A stretch of 64,000 nt of DNA from Psettodes erumei (GCA_016785225.1 JAFBJZ010000915.1:2905001-2969000); one strand, 5' to 3'; shown: positions 1-14,040, numbered from the stretch's first letter. The notes: generated by a model from the letters alone, not told the origin. A program made the numbers and translations.

Positions 1-3000
1 ATCACTATCTCTCTCTCTCTCTCTCTCTCTCTGGTGAACACACACACCCACACACACCCACACACACCCACACCCACGCACACACACGCACACACGCAGT
101 GTTCAGATGTCTATCTGCAGTATTTTCCTGTCATTGTATTGCAGCAGCAGCCGTTCTGCAGTGAGACGACTGCTAACCAGCACTTTTTCATCCTGAGCTG
201 AGACCATGAAACATTCTGGATGAATCATTTTTCTCACGCCGGACCTTCACTTTTATGGATTTGTGACCCTGAAGCACACAATGGCACACAGTGCTGTGTG
301 TGTCTTATTCTCTGTGCCACTGATCCACATCTACAGGGAACTGGCTCTGCTTGCCAGCAGCACAGTGGGGACGACTAATCTTTCAAGTAGAGGTCAACTG
401 ACTGTCAGGAAACTCACCTGATTGAATCATCAGTGCAAGTAAATAAACACTGAGCGTCAAAAAATTAAAGAGTCAAAGGTACATTGCTGTGTCTATAATG
501 TAATTGGTCCCAGACTGCACTGCTGTAAGAAACATCCAATCAGAGAGCTTCAGTTGTTGTTGCCATTGATTGAGATTGATCTTTGTGAAGTTTTTTGAAT
601 AATCCATGAAGCCATGAAGCAGCCAAATGATGCTGCTCTTCTCTTACAGTAAATGTAGCATTGACAGATTGAGATACTTCATTCCATCAATACTAAAATC
701 ATGTAAAACTCTGATATGACACAAGAATCCTACAAACTGAGTTGCCACTTTGCCCAGAATGACCTTCTACAGTTTTTTTTATTGTCAGTGAAGCATAGAT
801 ACAGATTTTTCATTAATACTCTGTAGTTTTCAGACTGTGGTCATTATTAAAAGCTTGCATATTATGTTTCATAAGAGACAAGAAAACATGGCCCAGCTGT
901 TAGTAGCGACCTTCCTTTTTCAAACCAGTGTCTCTTAACTGTCTGGTGATCGCTTCTCTAATTGCGATCATTATGTATCCCCTTTTACCCTGCACATCCA
1001 TTAGGCTTTATTTACAAAGACTGTCAGTGCTTATGTTCATACTCTGTCAGGATGTCTCTCCAGTCTCCGGGGCGAGCGCTGTTCCCGTAGTATGAGTATA
1101 AACAGCACAAAGCTCTGCCGATAAACCTGATTCAGGAGCTCTGTGGACTGAAGCCGACAGTGGTGATTTTAACAGACTCTGCAGTGCTGTTAGAGGCCGG
1201 AGCGCGCAGCCATTTGTCTCATTGTCGATGGTATTGACAGCTCTGGGGTCTGCTGGGAGCCTAAAGAGAAAATCAACACTCTGCAGTAAACAGGATTTAT
1301 GTCCAAATTGTGTTTTCTAACTAAACTGAAAAGCTGACGCTATTGGATTGGGGACCTGTTCTGTGATTTATTTTTGTTCCAGTTAGGTGGTGGCTCTCAG
1401 GTTCCATAATCCCATTAGGTGCTGACCTGCAGGAAAACTCTGTTGCTGAATGGTCACTGTTGATGTGATTTTTGTGTTTTTAGCCTCTTAAAGTCAGTTG
1501 GATTGCAGTCAGATTCACTTAACATTATGAATACAACATATACCCACAGGGGATATAATAGAATACATGGATATTTCTGGGTTTGTTGGGGATTACCTCT
1601 GACTAAAAATCTTTACAGCAGCTTTCTTCCAACAATCAATATTTTTTCTTTTAGCCAAGACCACAAAGGTTGATGAATGAAGTAGCTGTTTTTAAAATCC
1701 AAACCAGGATCCTTCTCAAGCCTGAACCAAGTGGATTTTCTTTTTCCCTAAACCTAACCAAAGCATTGACAGAATAACAAAATATCACATGGATACTTTA
1801 CGTTTGACCTGATAATGTTGCGAGATAATAAAGTCAGAGGATCACAAATGTTACTACTGCTATAATATTACTACAAGTAATCCTGAGGGGAACATGTCTG
1901 AGCCCAAATTTTATAGCACTCTATCCATTTCACTAAAATGCACAAATGTCAACCTCATGATAACAAAGGAAAAGACTGAAAAGACTCAAAATGATTCATC
2001 CTCTTGGAGCCAGGAATGTCTGTATGAATTTCATGGCAATCCATTGAATAGTTTAAAATATGGACAGGACTTTGAACGTGGTAGGATTACATGCAGAGTC
2101 AGTTGAAAGATGTGAAAACGTAGCCTTGATTTGGTGTAGGTAGGTGAAACTGAGAGCTGAAGACGTGTTCGGGCAGGCTGGAAATGTGTCGTCTTGATTG
2201 AAAAATGTGAAGTGTGCATGAAATAGTGAAGGGGAAGCCAATCAGGGTTAAGTTTCTCAACCATCAGCAGAAATCAAACAGGTAGGACGAGGCGAGCAGT
2301 GGTTTGTGGTTACCATGAGCTGTGTGATTTGACATCAATACTGGAGTCTGTAATTAGTTTTTCTGTCAATCAGCATGTCTGTTGGGTGTTTGTGGTGAAT
2401 AATCATTAACCACAAAACACAAACTCTGAGCTAATACTGTGTTACAAAACTCTTTAACTACTTTGATTTTTTTTAGTTTAATTGGACCCGATGGTGGCAG
2501 TAGAGGAAAGATAATCAGCTCTGTCTCCTAAAAATTATGTTCATATACAAGTACTCTGCATTGGTAAATATATTTTGTAGAGCTGTGATGATGCTTACAT
2601 TTCATCAACATAATCAGAACTTATACTGTTACCTTACCATATCCACACCTGGCAACATTCCAGATTTAGAGTTTAGATTAAATTTTGTGGTGTTGGTAAA
2701 ATACTGTGAAAGTCAGAGTCGAGATGGAAATGTGATCTCAATGACTTTGATTGCGATGTGATTGCTGTGAGTTTTTGCTCAACATTGAGTCAAAAAAACA
2801 TAAAAACACCCAGTTAGCAGGAGTTGTGGTGTGGATGGAAACCCCTTGTTAATGAGAGGGACTCATCAGCGGTAATGGAAAGACGATAGTAACTCAGATA
2901 ACCCCTCTGTACAGCTGTGGGGATCATAACCTTGAAGTGGATGAACTACAAATGCAGAAGAACCACGTCAGCCAGGAACAGAAACCCTAGGCTGCAGTGG

Positions 3001-3490
3001 GCACATGCTTATATAAAGTGGAAAAACCTGGTCTGATGAATCTGGATTTCTGCTGAGGCTGCAGATTGTCAGGTCAGAATCTGGCGTCATGGTTTGAACG
3101 TCACAGCCAGGTTGTTGGTGACCACGTTCATCCTTTTGTGGCCACCCTTTACCATCTTGGTAAAGTTTCTTCCATCTGAAAACTGTCTTCATAAACCTGA
3201 GGCCATTGCACTGGTTTACCCCATAAACCAAAGTGTTGAGTGGACCGACGACCGGTGCTGGTGCTCCTGGATGAATTGTTTGTTTCTGCTGTTACAGACT
3301 CATTACTGGAGAAGCGCTGTAGTACAGTCAGAGAGGAGTGGAGCTGCAGAGAAAACAGACTGCTGAGTAAATAACTGTAAGTCTGTCGGTGATTTAATGT
3401 GCACTTTTTTCCCCCTGTAAACGCCTCGAGGCTGCAGCAGTTGGACAGCCGCTTTCCCAGGATGCTTTACTGCTCATAGACCCAGGAGGG

Positions 3491-3491
3491 G

Positions 3492-3538
<47 letters not shown>
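3491..3538. repeat. Compound (TG)n(GA)n microsatellite
   Basis: About 20 bases of TG repeat run directly into about 27 bases of GA repeat. Confidence 0.95.
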
Positions 3539-3546
<8 letters not shown>

Positions 3547-3636
3547 TGAGTGAGTTCAGTCACTTGGGCATATTTCCAGATGATACCATTCCTCTCCTGT
3601 CCTGTATGTCTCAGCTATGCACACACACACACACAG

Positions 3637-3725
3637 GTTTGTACTTGTATACTTGTGAGGACCCTCATTGACATTGTACATTCCACTAACCCTAACCTAA
3701 ACCCTAAAACCAAGCCTTAAGACCT
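3637..3725 (+). repeat. Decayed fish interspersed repeat with CCCTAA-like segment
   Basis: The segment reads 'acttgtgaggaccctcattg' followed by several near-CCCTAA units (3,686-3,708). From memory this layout recurs in many fish genomes as an interspersed repeat. The telomere-like units are therefore best explained as part of that repeat. A consensus search would be needed to name the family. Confidence 0.5.
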
Positions 3726-4491
3726 CATCAGACCACAAAGTGGCACAGCAAACGTCGTCCAGGTGTTGTTGCACAGTTAAACTGTAAAACTGATGTTGTG
3801 TGTACACGTGGCTACACCGATACACGACCTCAGATCTGACCAAACTCTGATGCACGTTCTGAAAGAAATTTCCCACTGCAACCCTGCTTGAGATCTCGAA
3901 CCATGTGCACGGGCTGATTAAAAATGTATTACCAAACATTTCCTAAGAGATATCCTGGTTTGACGAAGTAGATCTGAATGGGGAAAAAATTGTGCAAGTG
4001 CATTTTGTCACAGTTTGGTTGAGTTTTAAAGCTCCACTCTCTTTTTTTGAGTGCACTCAGCTGTTGGAGACTCTGCGTTGCCTGCAGGTTTGTGCTCTGT
4101 AACCGGACTCCGTCTGAACGCACACTTTTACCTGCCGAACTCATAAACCTGTTGAACATGTGGAGCCTCTCTGACATTTGCAGACACGTTTTCAGTCTAA
4201 TTTAATTTAATGTAGTCCAGTTCACCGTTTAACTCGCCTGTGTTTGCATGGTGTTCATTTGGAAAGGGCATAAGCAGACTTCTTGTTCAGCTGAAACTCT
4301 GCACCCCCCCCCCGTTCGCTCCATTTAACTGAAGCCACCAGCTACATGAATACCCATGAACAGCCAGGAGCTCTGCCAACAGCTCCATTACAATCTGCAC
4401 TCCACCTCCTCTTCATCCCTCCCTCCCTTTCTCTTTTCTCTCCATACCCCGCCCCCCATTCATCCCACTCCTCCTCTTCTCTCACTCAGCA

Positions 4492-4560
4492 TTACACTTT
4501 ATGGCCAAAAGTATTTCAATATTTCAACTCACCTGTTGCATCTAATTATTTAAAAAAAAG
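4492..4560 (+). repeat. Remnant of Tc1/mariner-type nonautonomous element end
   Basis: The phrase 'tatggccaaaagtatttcaa' closely resembles the 'tatggccaaaagtatgtgga' end that I recognise from abundant small Tc1-related elements in fish. The opposite orientation of the same end is seen at about 37,715-37,750, and a related version near 25,600. No transposase frame is present. Confidence 0.45.
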
Positions 4561-5989
4561 CTCCTTCTTCCTTAAGAACAAGCTATTTTTATGTGACAAA
4601 GTTTGGGCGATAGATGACATTAGCTCAGGTAAATTAAACTTTTGTTGTTCCGTGTTTAAAATGTATTTTTAAGGAATATTTGGGGGTATTTCTGCCTTTT
4701 AGTTAAATAACAGAAGTTTGCACTTGAAAAATAGAACATAAAGCAGGAGAATATAAATTGTACAGAGCAAAGATATAAATATGTTATGCAGATGTAATTA
4801 AATCTAATGAAATGCAGTGGCAAACAGAAACCCTGCTTTAAATGAATTGAGAATTGGAGCATTTTGTTCAGATGTGTGGTCCATAAAAACCGAACGCTGC
4901 GTCTCCAGGTTTGGTTTTGAGTCTGATGACAGTAAGCAGACCTGTTCCTGGACACCTGAGTGGTCTGGACAGTTCATCATAAAACAGCAGGTTAAAAAAA
5001 TAGATTTTGGCCCTGAATCATCATAAACAAGTGGAATTTTAAAGTTGGTACTTTCACAAGCAGCAGGCCAGTATAAAGACATGAGAACAGGAATGAAATG
5101 ATCTGTTTTCCTGGTCTCAGTGAGTTTTAGTGTTTCTATGGAAAATCAGTGAAAATCGTGATTCATCACCAGATTTATAGAGCTGCTTCAACAATGTGCA
5201 CATCCATAAAGTTTAAGGACCCGTGAGAGAGGAAAAAGGAAGGCAATCTACAGTCTACTGTATGTTTACAGCATGGTACATTTCCATACAACGAAACCGT
5301 AACAGTAAAATTCTGTAGCATATTGCAACCAGATGAATTTTTTTATTAACATCACAAAGTAATATTATTTTCTGCACTTAATAAAAAAATATACTGAATG
5401 CCGGTAAAAAAGAAAAAGTCTGGGAAACAGGAAATGTGCTGTGCTTCTTCATAGAGGGGAAAGTTAACCAGTCCATTTGTAAAACCAACCAGTCAGTCCT
5501 CGTCCTTGTTATAGAAACACAAACTATCTTCCAACAGAGCAAGAATCTCATCTTTGCGTCACTAGGTTTCTGCGAGTGCGACGTCGCGCTTGCTTCGCTG
5601 TGGTTCACTGAGGTGTGCTGGGCTCATTACTGCCCCCTGAGGCCAGGTGCTCAGGTCTCCTTGACCCCAATGGTCACAAGGAGCAACAATAATCCTGTCA
5701 GATATATATATATGTTTTAGATTTTACAAGAGATGAGGCTTCACGATGAGGACTAACTGGTCGGTTTTTCAAATGTACGTGTGGCGAGCAGAGAATACTT
5801 AAGAAATATCTGTCCACATGCTATTGGCAGCATAATGTCTGCGCGTCTCTCTCCTCCTGTGTGTCTTTTTCCTACTCTGGTCACCTCCCCTGTGTGTATG
5901 TGTGTGTGTGTGTGTGTTTGTGTGTCTGTCTGAACACTTGCCTCTTGTGTTTCTCCCTCCCTCTTGTATTTCATTCTGTCCTCTCTGCC

Positions 5990-6590
5990 GCTGGCTCCAC
6001 CCGCCCCGGCCGGGGTGAAGGGATTTCTGAGCCTCGCCATTGGCCAACAGTGAGGCCTACTCCCGCCCCCTCCCCCTCCTGTCGCTCTCTCTCGGCCCGA
6101 GAGAGAGAAAGAGGGAGGGAGGGAGGGAGAGTGAAAGTGGAGAGGCAGGCAGGCAGACGTGTTGCAACAGATGGCTTTACCAGCAGCGGCTCGGCAACGG
6201 CTGCATTGAGGAACTCTGGGACGCCGTTAGATGCAAACAGCAGCCGAAGGAGGGAGGAAGGGAGGGAGTGGGTGTTAGGAAGTCACAGCGTGGAACGCAG
6301 CGGGAAAGAAAAAGAGACTGAGAGAGGGACTTCTTCTTCGTCTTCTTCTTTTCCCTGCTACAAAACTCTTTTCCTCTCCAGACACACAGGAAGACTTGTC
6401 CGTGTGAGCACAAGTTTGGTGGATTTGCTAAAAAGGAACAGTTTTGTGGGGATGAGTGTGTGATCCTCCTCCTCCTCCTCCTCCTCTTCCTCCTCCTCCT
6501 CCCGTCCCGGGGTCAGAGAGGGGAACACCTGCTGACAGCGAGGAGGTCCTCAGGGAGGAGACGCAGCAGCAGCAGCAGCAGTAGCAGCAG
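5990..6590 (+). promoter_or_regulatory. GC-rich TATA-less promoter and candidate first noncoding exon
   Basis: This block is markedly GC-rich compared with its AT-rich surroundings. It has a reverse CCAAT box (ccattgg, 6,037-6,043) and Sp1-type GC boxes (around 5,998-6,008 and 6,063-6,070). Downstream it becomes a purine-rich then CTC-rich leader with no usable long coding frame, and it ends in a possible splice donor, CAG|gtacag, at 6,590/6,591. The nearest plus-strand gene is sulf2, whose coding start lies 35 kb away. Vertebrate Sulf genes are known for noncoding first exons and long first introns, so this may be the sulf2 promoter and first exon. That link is inference. The donor is weak at +4/+5, and the transcription start cannot be read from sequence. 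Short upstream ATGs occur in the leader, including a four-codon frame at 6,451. Confidence 0.4.
6463..6502 (+). repeat. (CCT)n trinucleotide tract in putative 5' leader
   Basis: About 40 bases are almost purely CCT/CTC units, inside the putative first exon. A CAG/CTG-type tract follows at 6,562-6,590, and a run of TGC units lies at 6,631-6,644. Confidence 0.85.
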
Positions 6591-6761
6591 GTACAGGACT
6601 GTTTCTACTCTGTTTCGACTTAAGTTCTTCTGCTGCTGCTGCTGAGGTCGTCATTAATGGGCTGATTTACAAAGTGTGTGTGTGAGAGAGACTCTTCAGT
6701 TCTGCTCTACTTCACTGTGTGTCACTTTCTGTGGTCTGAGCGGTTAGTCAGAGCAGCTTTG

Positions 6762-6797
<36 letters not shown>

Positions 6798-8261
6798 GCT
6801 CCACTTTACTGATGTGCTCCTCGCGTTAGTTTCGAGGCCATGTTGTACTTACACTTGTCACACTTATTTGCAGCAGTGTGTGTGTGTTTTACATGCTGTT
6901 TTTACTGTACATGTTTGTGTGCGTGTGTGTGTGTGTGTGTGTGTTGCTTCCTGCTCGCAAAACACGTGGGAGTGTGTCTTAGCTGCGCAACACTGAGGTC
7001 AGTCAGGAGAGAGAGAGGGAGAGGGAGGAAAGAAAGAAGAAAGGGGGGATGATGGAGGGAGGGAAGGGAAAAAAGGAAGGAAGGAAGGAAAGCTGTTCCA
7101 CCCAGCTCTGCTTTTATTTTAATAATGATTTTTTTATGTTTTCCGAAGTGACAAAGGGCTTCACAGGGAATATAAACATAGAAAGCAGACATTAAACTGA
7201 GTGAGACTAATAGAGTCAATACACACAAAGACAGAGGTGAAGCAGGCAGGTTGCTCATGTTGTGAGCATGAAAATGTTCAGGGATGTGCGTGGCACCAGT
7301 TTTTCTTTCACATTTTGTGCGTGGATGGGACAAGTACAAAGTTCAATAAGTTAAACCACTTGTGGGATTTTCAGCCGGTTGGAAACGTGACTCTGTTGGG
7401 AAGTGTGTCCCACAGTGTTGGGACAAACTGGCTGCTTTATTTATCTTGACAACCGCTAGCTGGTTCCGACATTTACGGTCCCCTCAGGGAGAACTGTAAG
7501 AGACATTTCGCACCACTGCCACTTTGATGCATTCATAATTGTTAGAGCTGAAAATTTGAGAAGCAGGAAATCCTCACACTGGAGAGCAGTGAAAGGACCG
7601 CTTAATTTTGTTTTAATGATTCACTAATTGATTCGTCATTTCTGCTGCAGTTTATGATTCCTCTCAGGTTCATCTTTTTTTTCTTTGTGGCATTTTCACC
7701 TTAATAGGAGATAGACAGGAGATAATCAGATATGAAACTTTGGGGAGAGGGACAGGAGTGATACAGGAAGCAAACCTTTGCTGTTCTACCATAGGATATG
7801 TATCTAAACTCTTGGCCACCAGGGCACCCTGTATCAAAAGCTTTTGTCATGTTGTGAGCAGAAAGGTTATTATGTTAAAACACTTTTTTAAAGTTATCCT
7901 AGTGGCAAGTCGGTCAGTGGACCTACCACTTCTGTCAAGACTTAAGCATTTCAAGAGTACTGAATGGATCTACAAATAAAGTAAAAGTTGACTTACTAGT
8001 TTTTCGAAGCTGCACAGTCTTCTTCAGTGAAATGTTATCACATGACTCCCTTACAGTGAAACAAGTGGTCCTAAATGTGAAACCGCCATATCAGAAAGTC
8101 ATTCCTTGAACAAAGACAGGGGTCGTGACCTCTTAATGACACCTGAGCCAATTTCATCCTCTGAAGGAGGCCATTAGATGTCGTAGAAAAGTTCCATAAA
8201 TCTGGTCTGTGAGTTGTTGACCTTCAGTCAGAAGTCAAGAATGTGCCCCTGTGCTGAAATT

Positions 8262-8580
8262 GAATGGATTAACATGAAATTTGTTACAGATTTTCATGGT
8301 TCCCAGAGGATTAATCCCACTCACTTTTAGTGACCCACTGACTTTGCTCTAGCACCACCATGAGGTCACCTTTTAATTTGTCAAAGACTTTGGTTTTTGA
8401 CTAAACACCTTTTAAAAACTAACACGATCCCCATCAGACTCAACTGTACTTTGTGTTTAGAGGTTAGCATGCTAACATGCTGATAAATGAGGTGAATATT
8501 GTACCTGCCTAACATCAGCATGTTAGCGTTATCACCATGAGTATGCTAGCACGCTGACTTTAGCATTAATTCATCACATG
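8262..8580 (+). repeat. Teleost interspersed repeat with GCTAGCATGCTAA-type core
   Basis: The segment runs 'acatgaaatttgttacagat ... tagtgacccactgactttgc ... agcaccaccatgaggtcacc', followed by repeated 'gttagcatgctaacatgctg' and 'catcagcatgttagcgttat'. I recognise this ordered layout as a very common interspersed repeat in percomorph fish. Shorter pieces of the same type occur near 20,700-20,770, 31,575-31,690 and 41,075-41,140. No transposase or reverse transcriptase frame is present. Confidence 0.6.
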
Positions 8581-8866
8581 TCCGCTTAGCTGGCGAGGAT
8601 CATGTTAAATTTGTCCTCTTCAGTCTGATCACACCTGTTCACACCTGTACCCACTTGTACGACAGAGCTATGCAACTCAGAGAGGTCTGACAGCGGACTG
8701 AGGATTCAGACAAACAGGGAGGACTTCACCACAGTCTAAAACCTCAGATTTTTCTGCTTGGTTACTCTGTGTGTGTGTGTGTGTGTGTGAGCTGCAGTGG
8801 TCAGTGTTGGCGGGAACTCTGTTGACAGAAACTATTACGATTTGGCCACTGGTTTCCCACCATCTA

Positions 8867-8898
<32 letters not shown>

Positions 8899-10130
8899 AT
8901 GGGTAAATGAGGCTGATTGCCAATTAGCCACCACTGGAATGTAAACATTCAGTGACCCTGACTCTTCAAATATGAACACAGATATGTGCACATACACATA
9001 CACACACGAACACACACACATACACACACATACACAAATACATGTAACTCATTCACTCTCCTCACTGCTGTAAATTTAAAAATTCATATAAATTCTTATT
9101 ACAAAACAAAGGATTATTCAATTATTAAAGTAAACCATATATGCCTTTAGATTTATAAACTTGTTTAAAAAACGATTTTACACAATTTGACGTAAATGAT
9201 GAGAAGCCTAAGCTGCAAACAATAGCATCCTCTAGAGGCTTCGTTTGACTTTACAGACAGAACAAAAGAAAAAAACAAAAAACACACTGAGGACTGAGAG
9301 TCTGAAGGTGTCACTGTGATATTCTCAGGTAAAAGTTGTCACCCAGAGCAATGATTGTACTGGGTGGTGAGAGGAGAAGCTTTGTTCTGGTTCACCTGTA
9401 GTTTCGTGATGAAGCTCCACATTGGAGCCAACACCGTGGAGCAGCGAGCACAAGCCAACGTGAAGAAGTCTCCATGGCCGTCTTCTGCTTCCTGTGCAGC
9501 TAGGACAGCGTGCTGCCTGCACTGCTGTTTTCTTGTTTTGCTCTGTGTGTAGTGATTTTAATCATAGTATGATATTCATACAAGTGACTTCTAAATTGAT
9601 GGCCCCACAGCTCAGTATGGAGGGAGCAGCCATGTTGAATTCAAGTCATGCAGAATACAGTGTTTAAAAGTCGAATAGTCACTTCCCAGCGTCTTCCTCT
9701 CCTCAGCTTTTGTGTGTCATATTTCTATTATGAAGCGAGCTGCACTTCAGTTGAAGGCCTGTAATTATGGTATGTAACTGTGCTTATTGATGCTTTGTTT
9801 ATTGATGGTTTCCTATTGATGTCTGAGTGTGTGTGTGGTCTGACTGATGGCCATTTGTTGTGTCGGTACATGACAGGGCCGAGTGAGAGCGCTAGGGATT
9901 AACAGAGAGAGAGTGTGTTGGTGTTGTTTTTTTTTTTTATTTGGTGGCGGTGGTGGGGGGAGTGGAGGGGTTTCCCCTCAACTCTTCACAGAACCGTTGG
10001 AGGTTTTCAGGAATGAGAATCTGCCTGCAGATATTTTAGCATCTTCTTTCTCTTAGTTTGTTGCAGGGTGATGCGAAAAGCGGAGCGGCTTCAAGAAAGA
10101 CAGCTTGTGAAAGACACGTGACACAGCGCA

Positions 10131-10164
<34 letters not shown>

Positions 10165-11159
10165 TTGATGACACCGTTGCCTGAGGCTCTTTGCCCGTTG
10201 ACCTCTCGACATTCTGTACTCTCTGTCCCTCTGACTGTATTTCCAGTGTTTCCACTGTCTCTTCATATTTCATCAGAAATGCCTTCAGCTGGTGGGTGAC
10301 ATGTGACCGTGACTACACATGAGCTCAGACTCCTTTCATGTACCGGAAAGCTTTAAACAGAGATAAAGTTATGGATGTTTGAATATATCAAGGTCCTCTG
10401 ATCAGAGAAAGGCTGTGTAATTTTCCACGATTCCCTTTAGCTTTCGTATGTTATGAGAATTTGGCAAGCAGTTACAGTATAAGCCCCTTCCAAAGCTGCC
10501 TCATTAAGTCAAAGTGATAATTATACATATCAGGTCTAACGAGTTAATGAGCGCAGTCACTTTTGTCATGCAGTGATGAGGTTGCAGATTGCAACCCGTC
10601 CCTTTCTGAGATTGTAGCAGAAACTACGGTGGCCCTCTGCTAATATAAAATTGCTAAATGCCCTCTCTAGGACCAGTGTTTGTTTTGTCTGTCCTGAGCT
10701 AGTGTAGAAACCACATGGTGGACTCCCGATGTAGATCAGTCGCTAGTCATGTCACAGTCGCTAGTTTCAAGTCTTCTTCAAAAGAGCATGATGTTCATTT
10801 TATAAAATTGATTGAACCTGATTGAACCTGATTTAGGGGACAATAAATCAGTCCCCAAAAATGTCCTGTTGTCCTGCATTTGGTTATAAAGCACAGCCTA
10901 AGGAGTGTTAAAGTTTTCCTGTAAGTACATTTCAGTTTAAACCTTTATGACATTACAGTCAGTCATGAATTACAGATGCATCTTGTTCACCAAGCTAGTT
11001 AGCTGGTGGTAGCGTTAGCGCAATTCTCTCAGTTCCTAGTGATATGTGTTAACCAGCAACTTGGGGGTGTTCAAGTTAAAGCCCAGTAAGCCCAGCAGTG
11101 TCCTCCAGGTCCCAGTCAGATCCAGCCCTTGCTCCGCTCCAGCTCCACTCGGTTGTCCA

Positions 11160-11340
11160 AAAATGGTATTGTCCAGTTTCAGCACACCAAGATGGAAATG
11201 GCCAAAATGTCAAACTCGAAGCTACGAACCATTATCTGGTGGCCAGTGTAGGTTCTCTTACACGTTCAGAAGGGGAGGGGCATTCACTCGCTTGCATTCT
11301 GCCGCCTGAAGATGCCACGAAATCCAACACAGTGATCCTT
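11160..11340 (+). repeat. Possible interspersed repeat fragment
   Basis: The phrase 'ccaagatggaaatggccaaa' followed by 'tgtcaaactcgaagct' resembles a repeat seen in many fish genomes ('caagatggcgacggccaaaatgcc...'). Open frames here of 81-87 residues lie inside this repeat and match no protein family that I recognise. Confidence 0.35.
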
Positions 11341-11702
11341 TAAGTATCACACACGCATTGTCCAGTTTTGTCTGCATGAATCTGTGACTTATTAAAGAAT
11401 GACACCTGTGAACCCTGAACACACCCACACACACAATGACATCATCACAGACAGTCAGCTGATCCTGCTCTGCTCAAGGTTGCAACCACGGCAACGCAGC
11501 CTGGTGACCTTTGAACTCGTTACAAGTTGGAGCCTGTGGGACACACACACACATCCTCTCATTCTCTCTCTCTCTATCTGTCTCGGCTTCACTTTGTTGT
11601 TTTTCTTTTTCTCACATTATCGCTCTTTTCTTTTCTTCTCCTTTGTTCTTCTTTTACTAATCCTGATTCGTTTAGTGAGCCAGTGATCTGAAGCACATGA
11701 GA

Positions 11703-11738
<36 letters not shown>

Positions 11739-14005
11739 GCTCAGCTGTGTTGTTGGAGCTGCTTAGATTCCACTCAGCATTATTTTTTAATGTGTTCTAT
11801 TATTTGTACTTGGGACCGGTTCCTCAGATTCTCCCTCCCCAGTCAGACATCAGCAGTCTGAGCCTTCACATCAGCTGAGTGTGTGTCTTTTACTGAACGT
11901 CTGTCCAAGATTTTCCCCCCTCAAGAGTTTTGGAAAGGTTTTTGCAGTCTTTGGGTTTGGGTTTTTTTAGTCACAAATGGACATGTTTCCTGGAGGACAG
12001 AGGAACTATAAGTTTTTAAAAACTTTTCCAGATCTCCACTGCTGTCACTTTACTCACCTCTGAAAATGTTGCAGCTGTCGAGTCATTATTATTAAGGGTA
12101 ACCCACCAACATCAGTGTCGGCATCTTGGAACCCTTCTTGCTTTTCTGTGTCCTTCAAAATTTTTCTCAACCTCTGACAGACACATGTCCTCCTGAGAGT
12201 GTCTGCAATAATAATGATATATTTGGTTAATCCGTCCACCAAACCCTGTATCTAACACAGACATGCTCCCCAGAGGATGAACACACATGATCACAGCAAC
12301 CACCTGACCTTTCACTGGCCACTGCCACAGGATTTAACCTTTTAATGACAAGTCACAATTTTAACTCCACTGTTAATGAGGCTGTATGAATAAATCATCA
12401 GTGCTTTATTTGTTCTGTTCCAGCATTTCCATGCTGTGGCTGTGATGAACACGTGCTGACTGCGCTTTAGACCGTAGGCTGTGTCTCCTATCATTTCTCT
12501 CTGGAAACAGAACATGCTGCAGTGATTTCTCCATCGTGTTTGCAGTGGGACTTCACATCAGCGCCTCATAAATCACCTCATAAATCTCCTCCTGCACTTT
12601 AATTGTCCTTTTCACTTTGTTTCAGTCAGACAGAAGGTCACTCAGCTGTTTTTTTTCCTATTAATCCTAGAACAGCTCTGATTGGTGTTCACCGTCCTCA
12701 TGCTGCTACACGATAAGGCCTCCCCTCCCTCCCCCCTCCCTCCCCATCTTCCCTCGGTGTAGCAGAATTGATGAAATTGGTAATCGTTATAGACCACTGC
12801 TTTGGAGCGGCTGACCTTCAGAGAGATTCGCAGAGAAGGATGGAGGGAGGGAGAGGGAAGGAGGGCAAGAAAGAGGGGGAAGAGGGAAGGAGAGGTTTTA
12901 GTTTTAGTGAATCTAAATTCTTTATAGAGCAGTTTTAAACAGTGACAGTCTCTGCAGCAGCAGTGGAGCCTAATGAACTGCAGGCTGTAATAAGTTATGT
13001 CGCTGTGGAACGTCCACAACAACAGCCACTGCTGTTATATATCAGAGAGAAGAAGAAGAACAGAGGAACTGCTTGTTGAAGAGAAAGTTAAATCCATGTG
13101 GGGTTTTTGTTCCTGCAGCAAAGAAAACAAAAACCGTGAGAAATCTGTAAAATCATCAGTAAGGGCAATTTGAAGCTATTATTTAAAAAGACTAGTGAGA
13201 TTGAGAACATGGGTATAACTGTGGTTCTGTGAATGGCAGTAATAGATGTTTTAGCTTAGAACAGTTGTTCTTTTAAAAGTGAATACAATACTTTCAAAAC
13301 CTTATCCAAGATGTTTTTGTGTCTAAACTTCATTTTTGAGTCTTTAACAGTTTTGGAAAACGCTGATGGTGAAAATGCTCTTAGTTACTTTGGCACTTTC
13401 ACCAAACAGGACTGGCTGGAAAAAGCCTGAACACTGGAGTTGAACTCTCAAGAAAAGCTCCTTTAAAAATTCACTCACTGTTTAATCCACTGATTGAACC
13501 AGATATAGTAAAATTGAGTGTTTTGGTCAAAAGAAATGTTCAGGGTCTGTGTTGTGCAATGTGTTAACCTGACAAACTCTTCTCTCCTCCGGCTCTTCAT
13601 TCTCCTTCAGTCACCTCAGATTGTTGTAGGAATAAGCAAAGCAAACTCTTTTAAAAGTCCTTTTCTGTTCATGTACGAGAGTAATAAGTAAGTGTGTTGT
13701 TGTGAACATTTTGTCTTTGTGTTGCATCCCTAATCATCCCCCATTTACCACACAGCGTGTTGTCTCTGTTATCTCCCGCGTGGCCACAGAGACTGAGAAA
13801 TTGGAGTATTTTTGGCGGAGACAGTCGTTCTGTGCAGAGTGTCTCTTTTTTTTGTGGTTTTCAATAATTTAAAAGAATCTTTTCCCAGCTTGAGTCGTCT
13901 ACATCTATTTATTTTACTGCGGCGGGTGTTGCTGAGTGTGTTGTGCGGTTCAGAGGTAGAACTGCTGAATAAAACAGCAGCAGTCAGACATGATCTCATG
14001 ATGCC

Positions 14006-14040
<35 letters not shown>

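Larger units (their letters stand above)
1..5985. other. Intergenic or far-upstream region, no gene seen
   Basis: No open frame here has the composition or motifs of a real coding exon. The stretch holds a CT tract (8-32) and CA-rich repeat (39-97) at the very start, a TG/GA compound microsatellite near 3,491-3,540, a decayed interspersed repeat near 3,637-3,725 and a Tc1-type repeat remnant near 4,492-4,560. Around 1,040-1,260 the sequence is richer in CG dinucleotides than its surroundings, but no function can be assigned. Confidence 0.6.

Noticed and set aside
3686..3708. Telomere-like CCCTAA units, possible interstitial telomere
   Set aside because: Only three or four imperfect units are present, embedded in what looks like a common fish interspersed repeat.
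5861..6463. 200-residue plus-strand open frame
   Set aside because: It spans a TG repeat, the GC-rich promoter-like block and purine tracts. The translation is low complexity (CVCVCV, RERERG, SSSSSS) with no domain.
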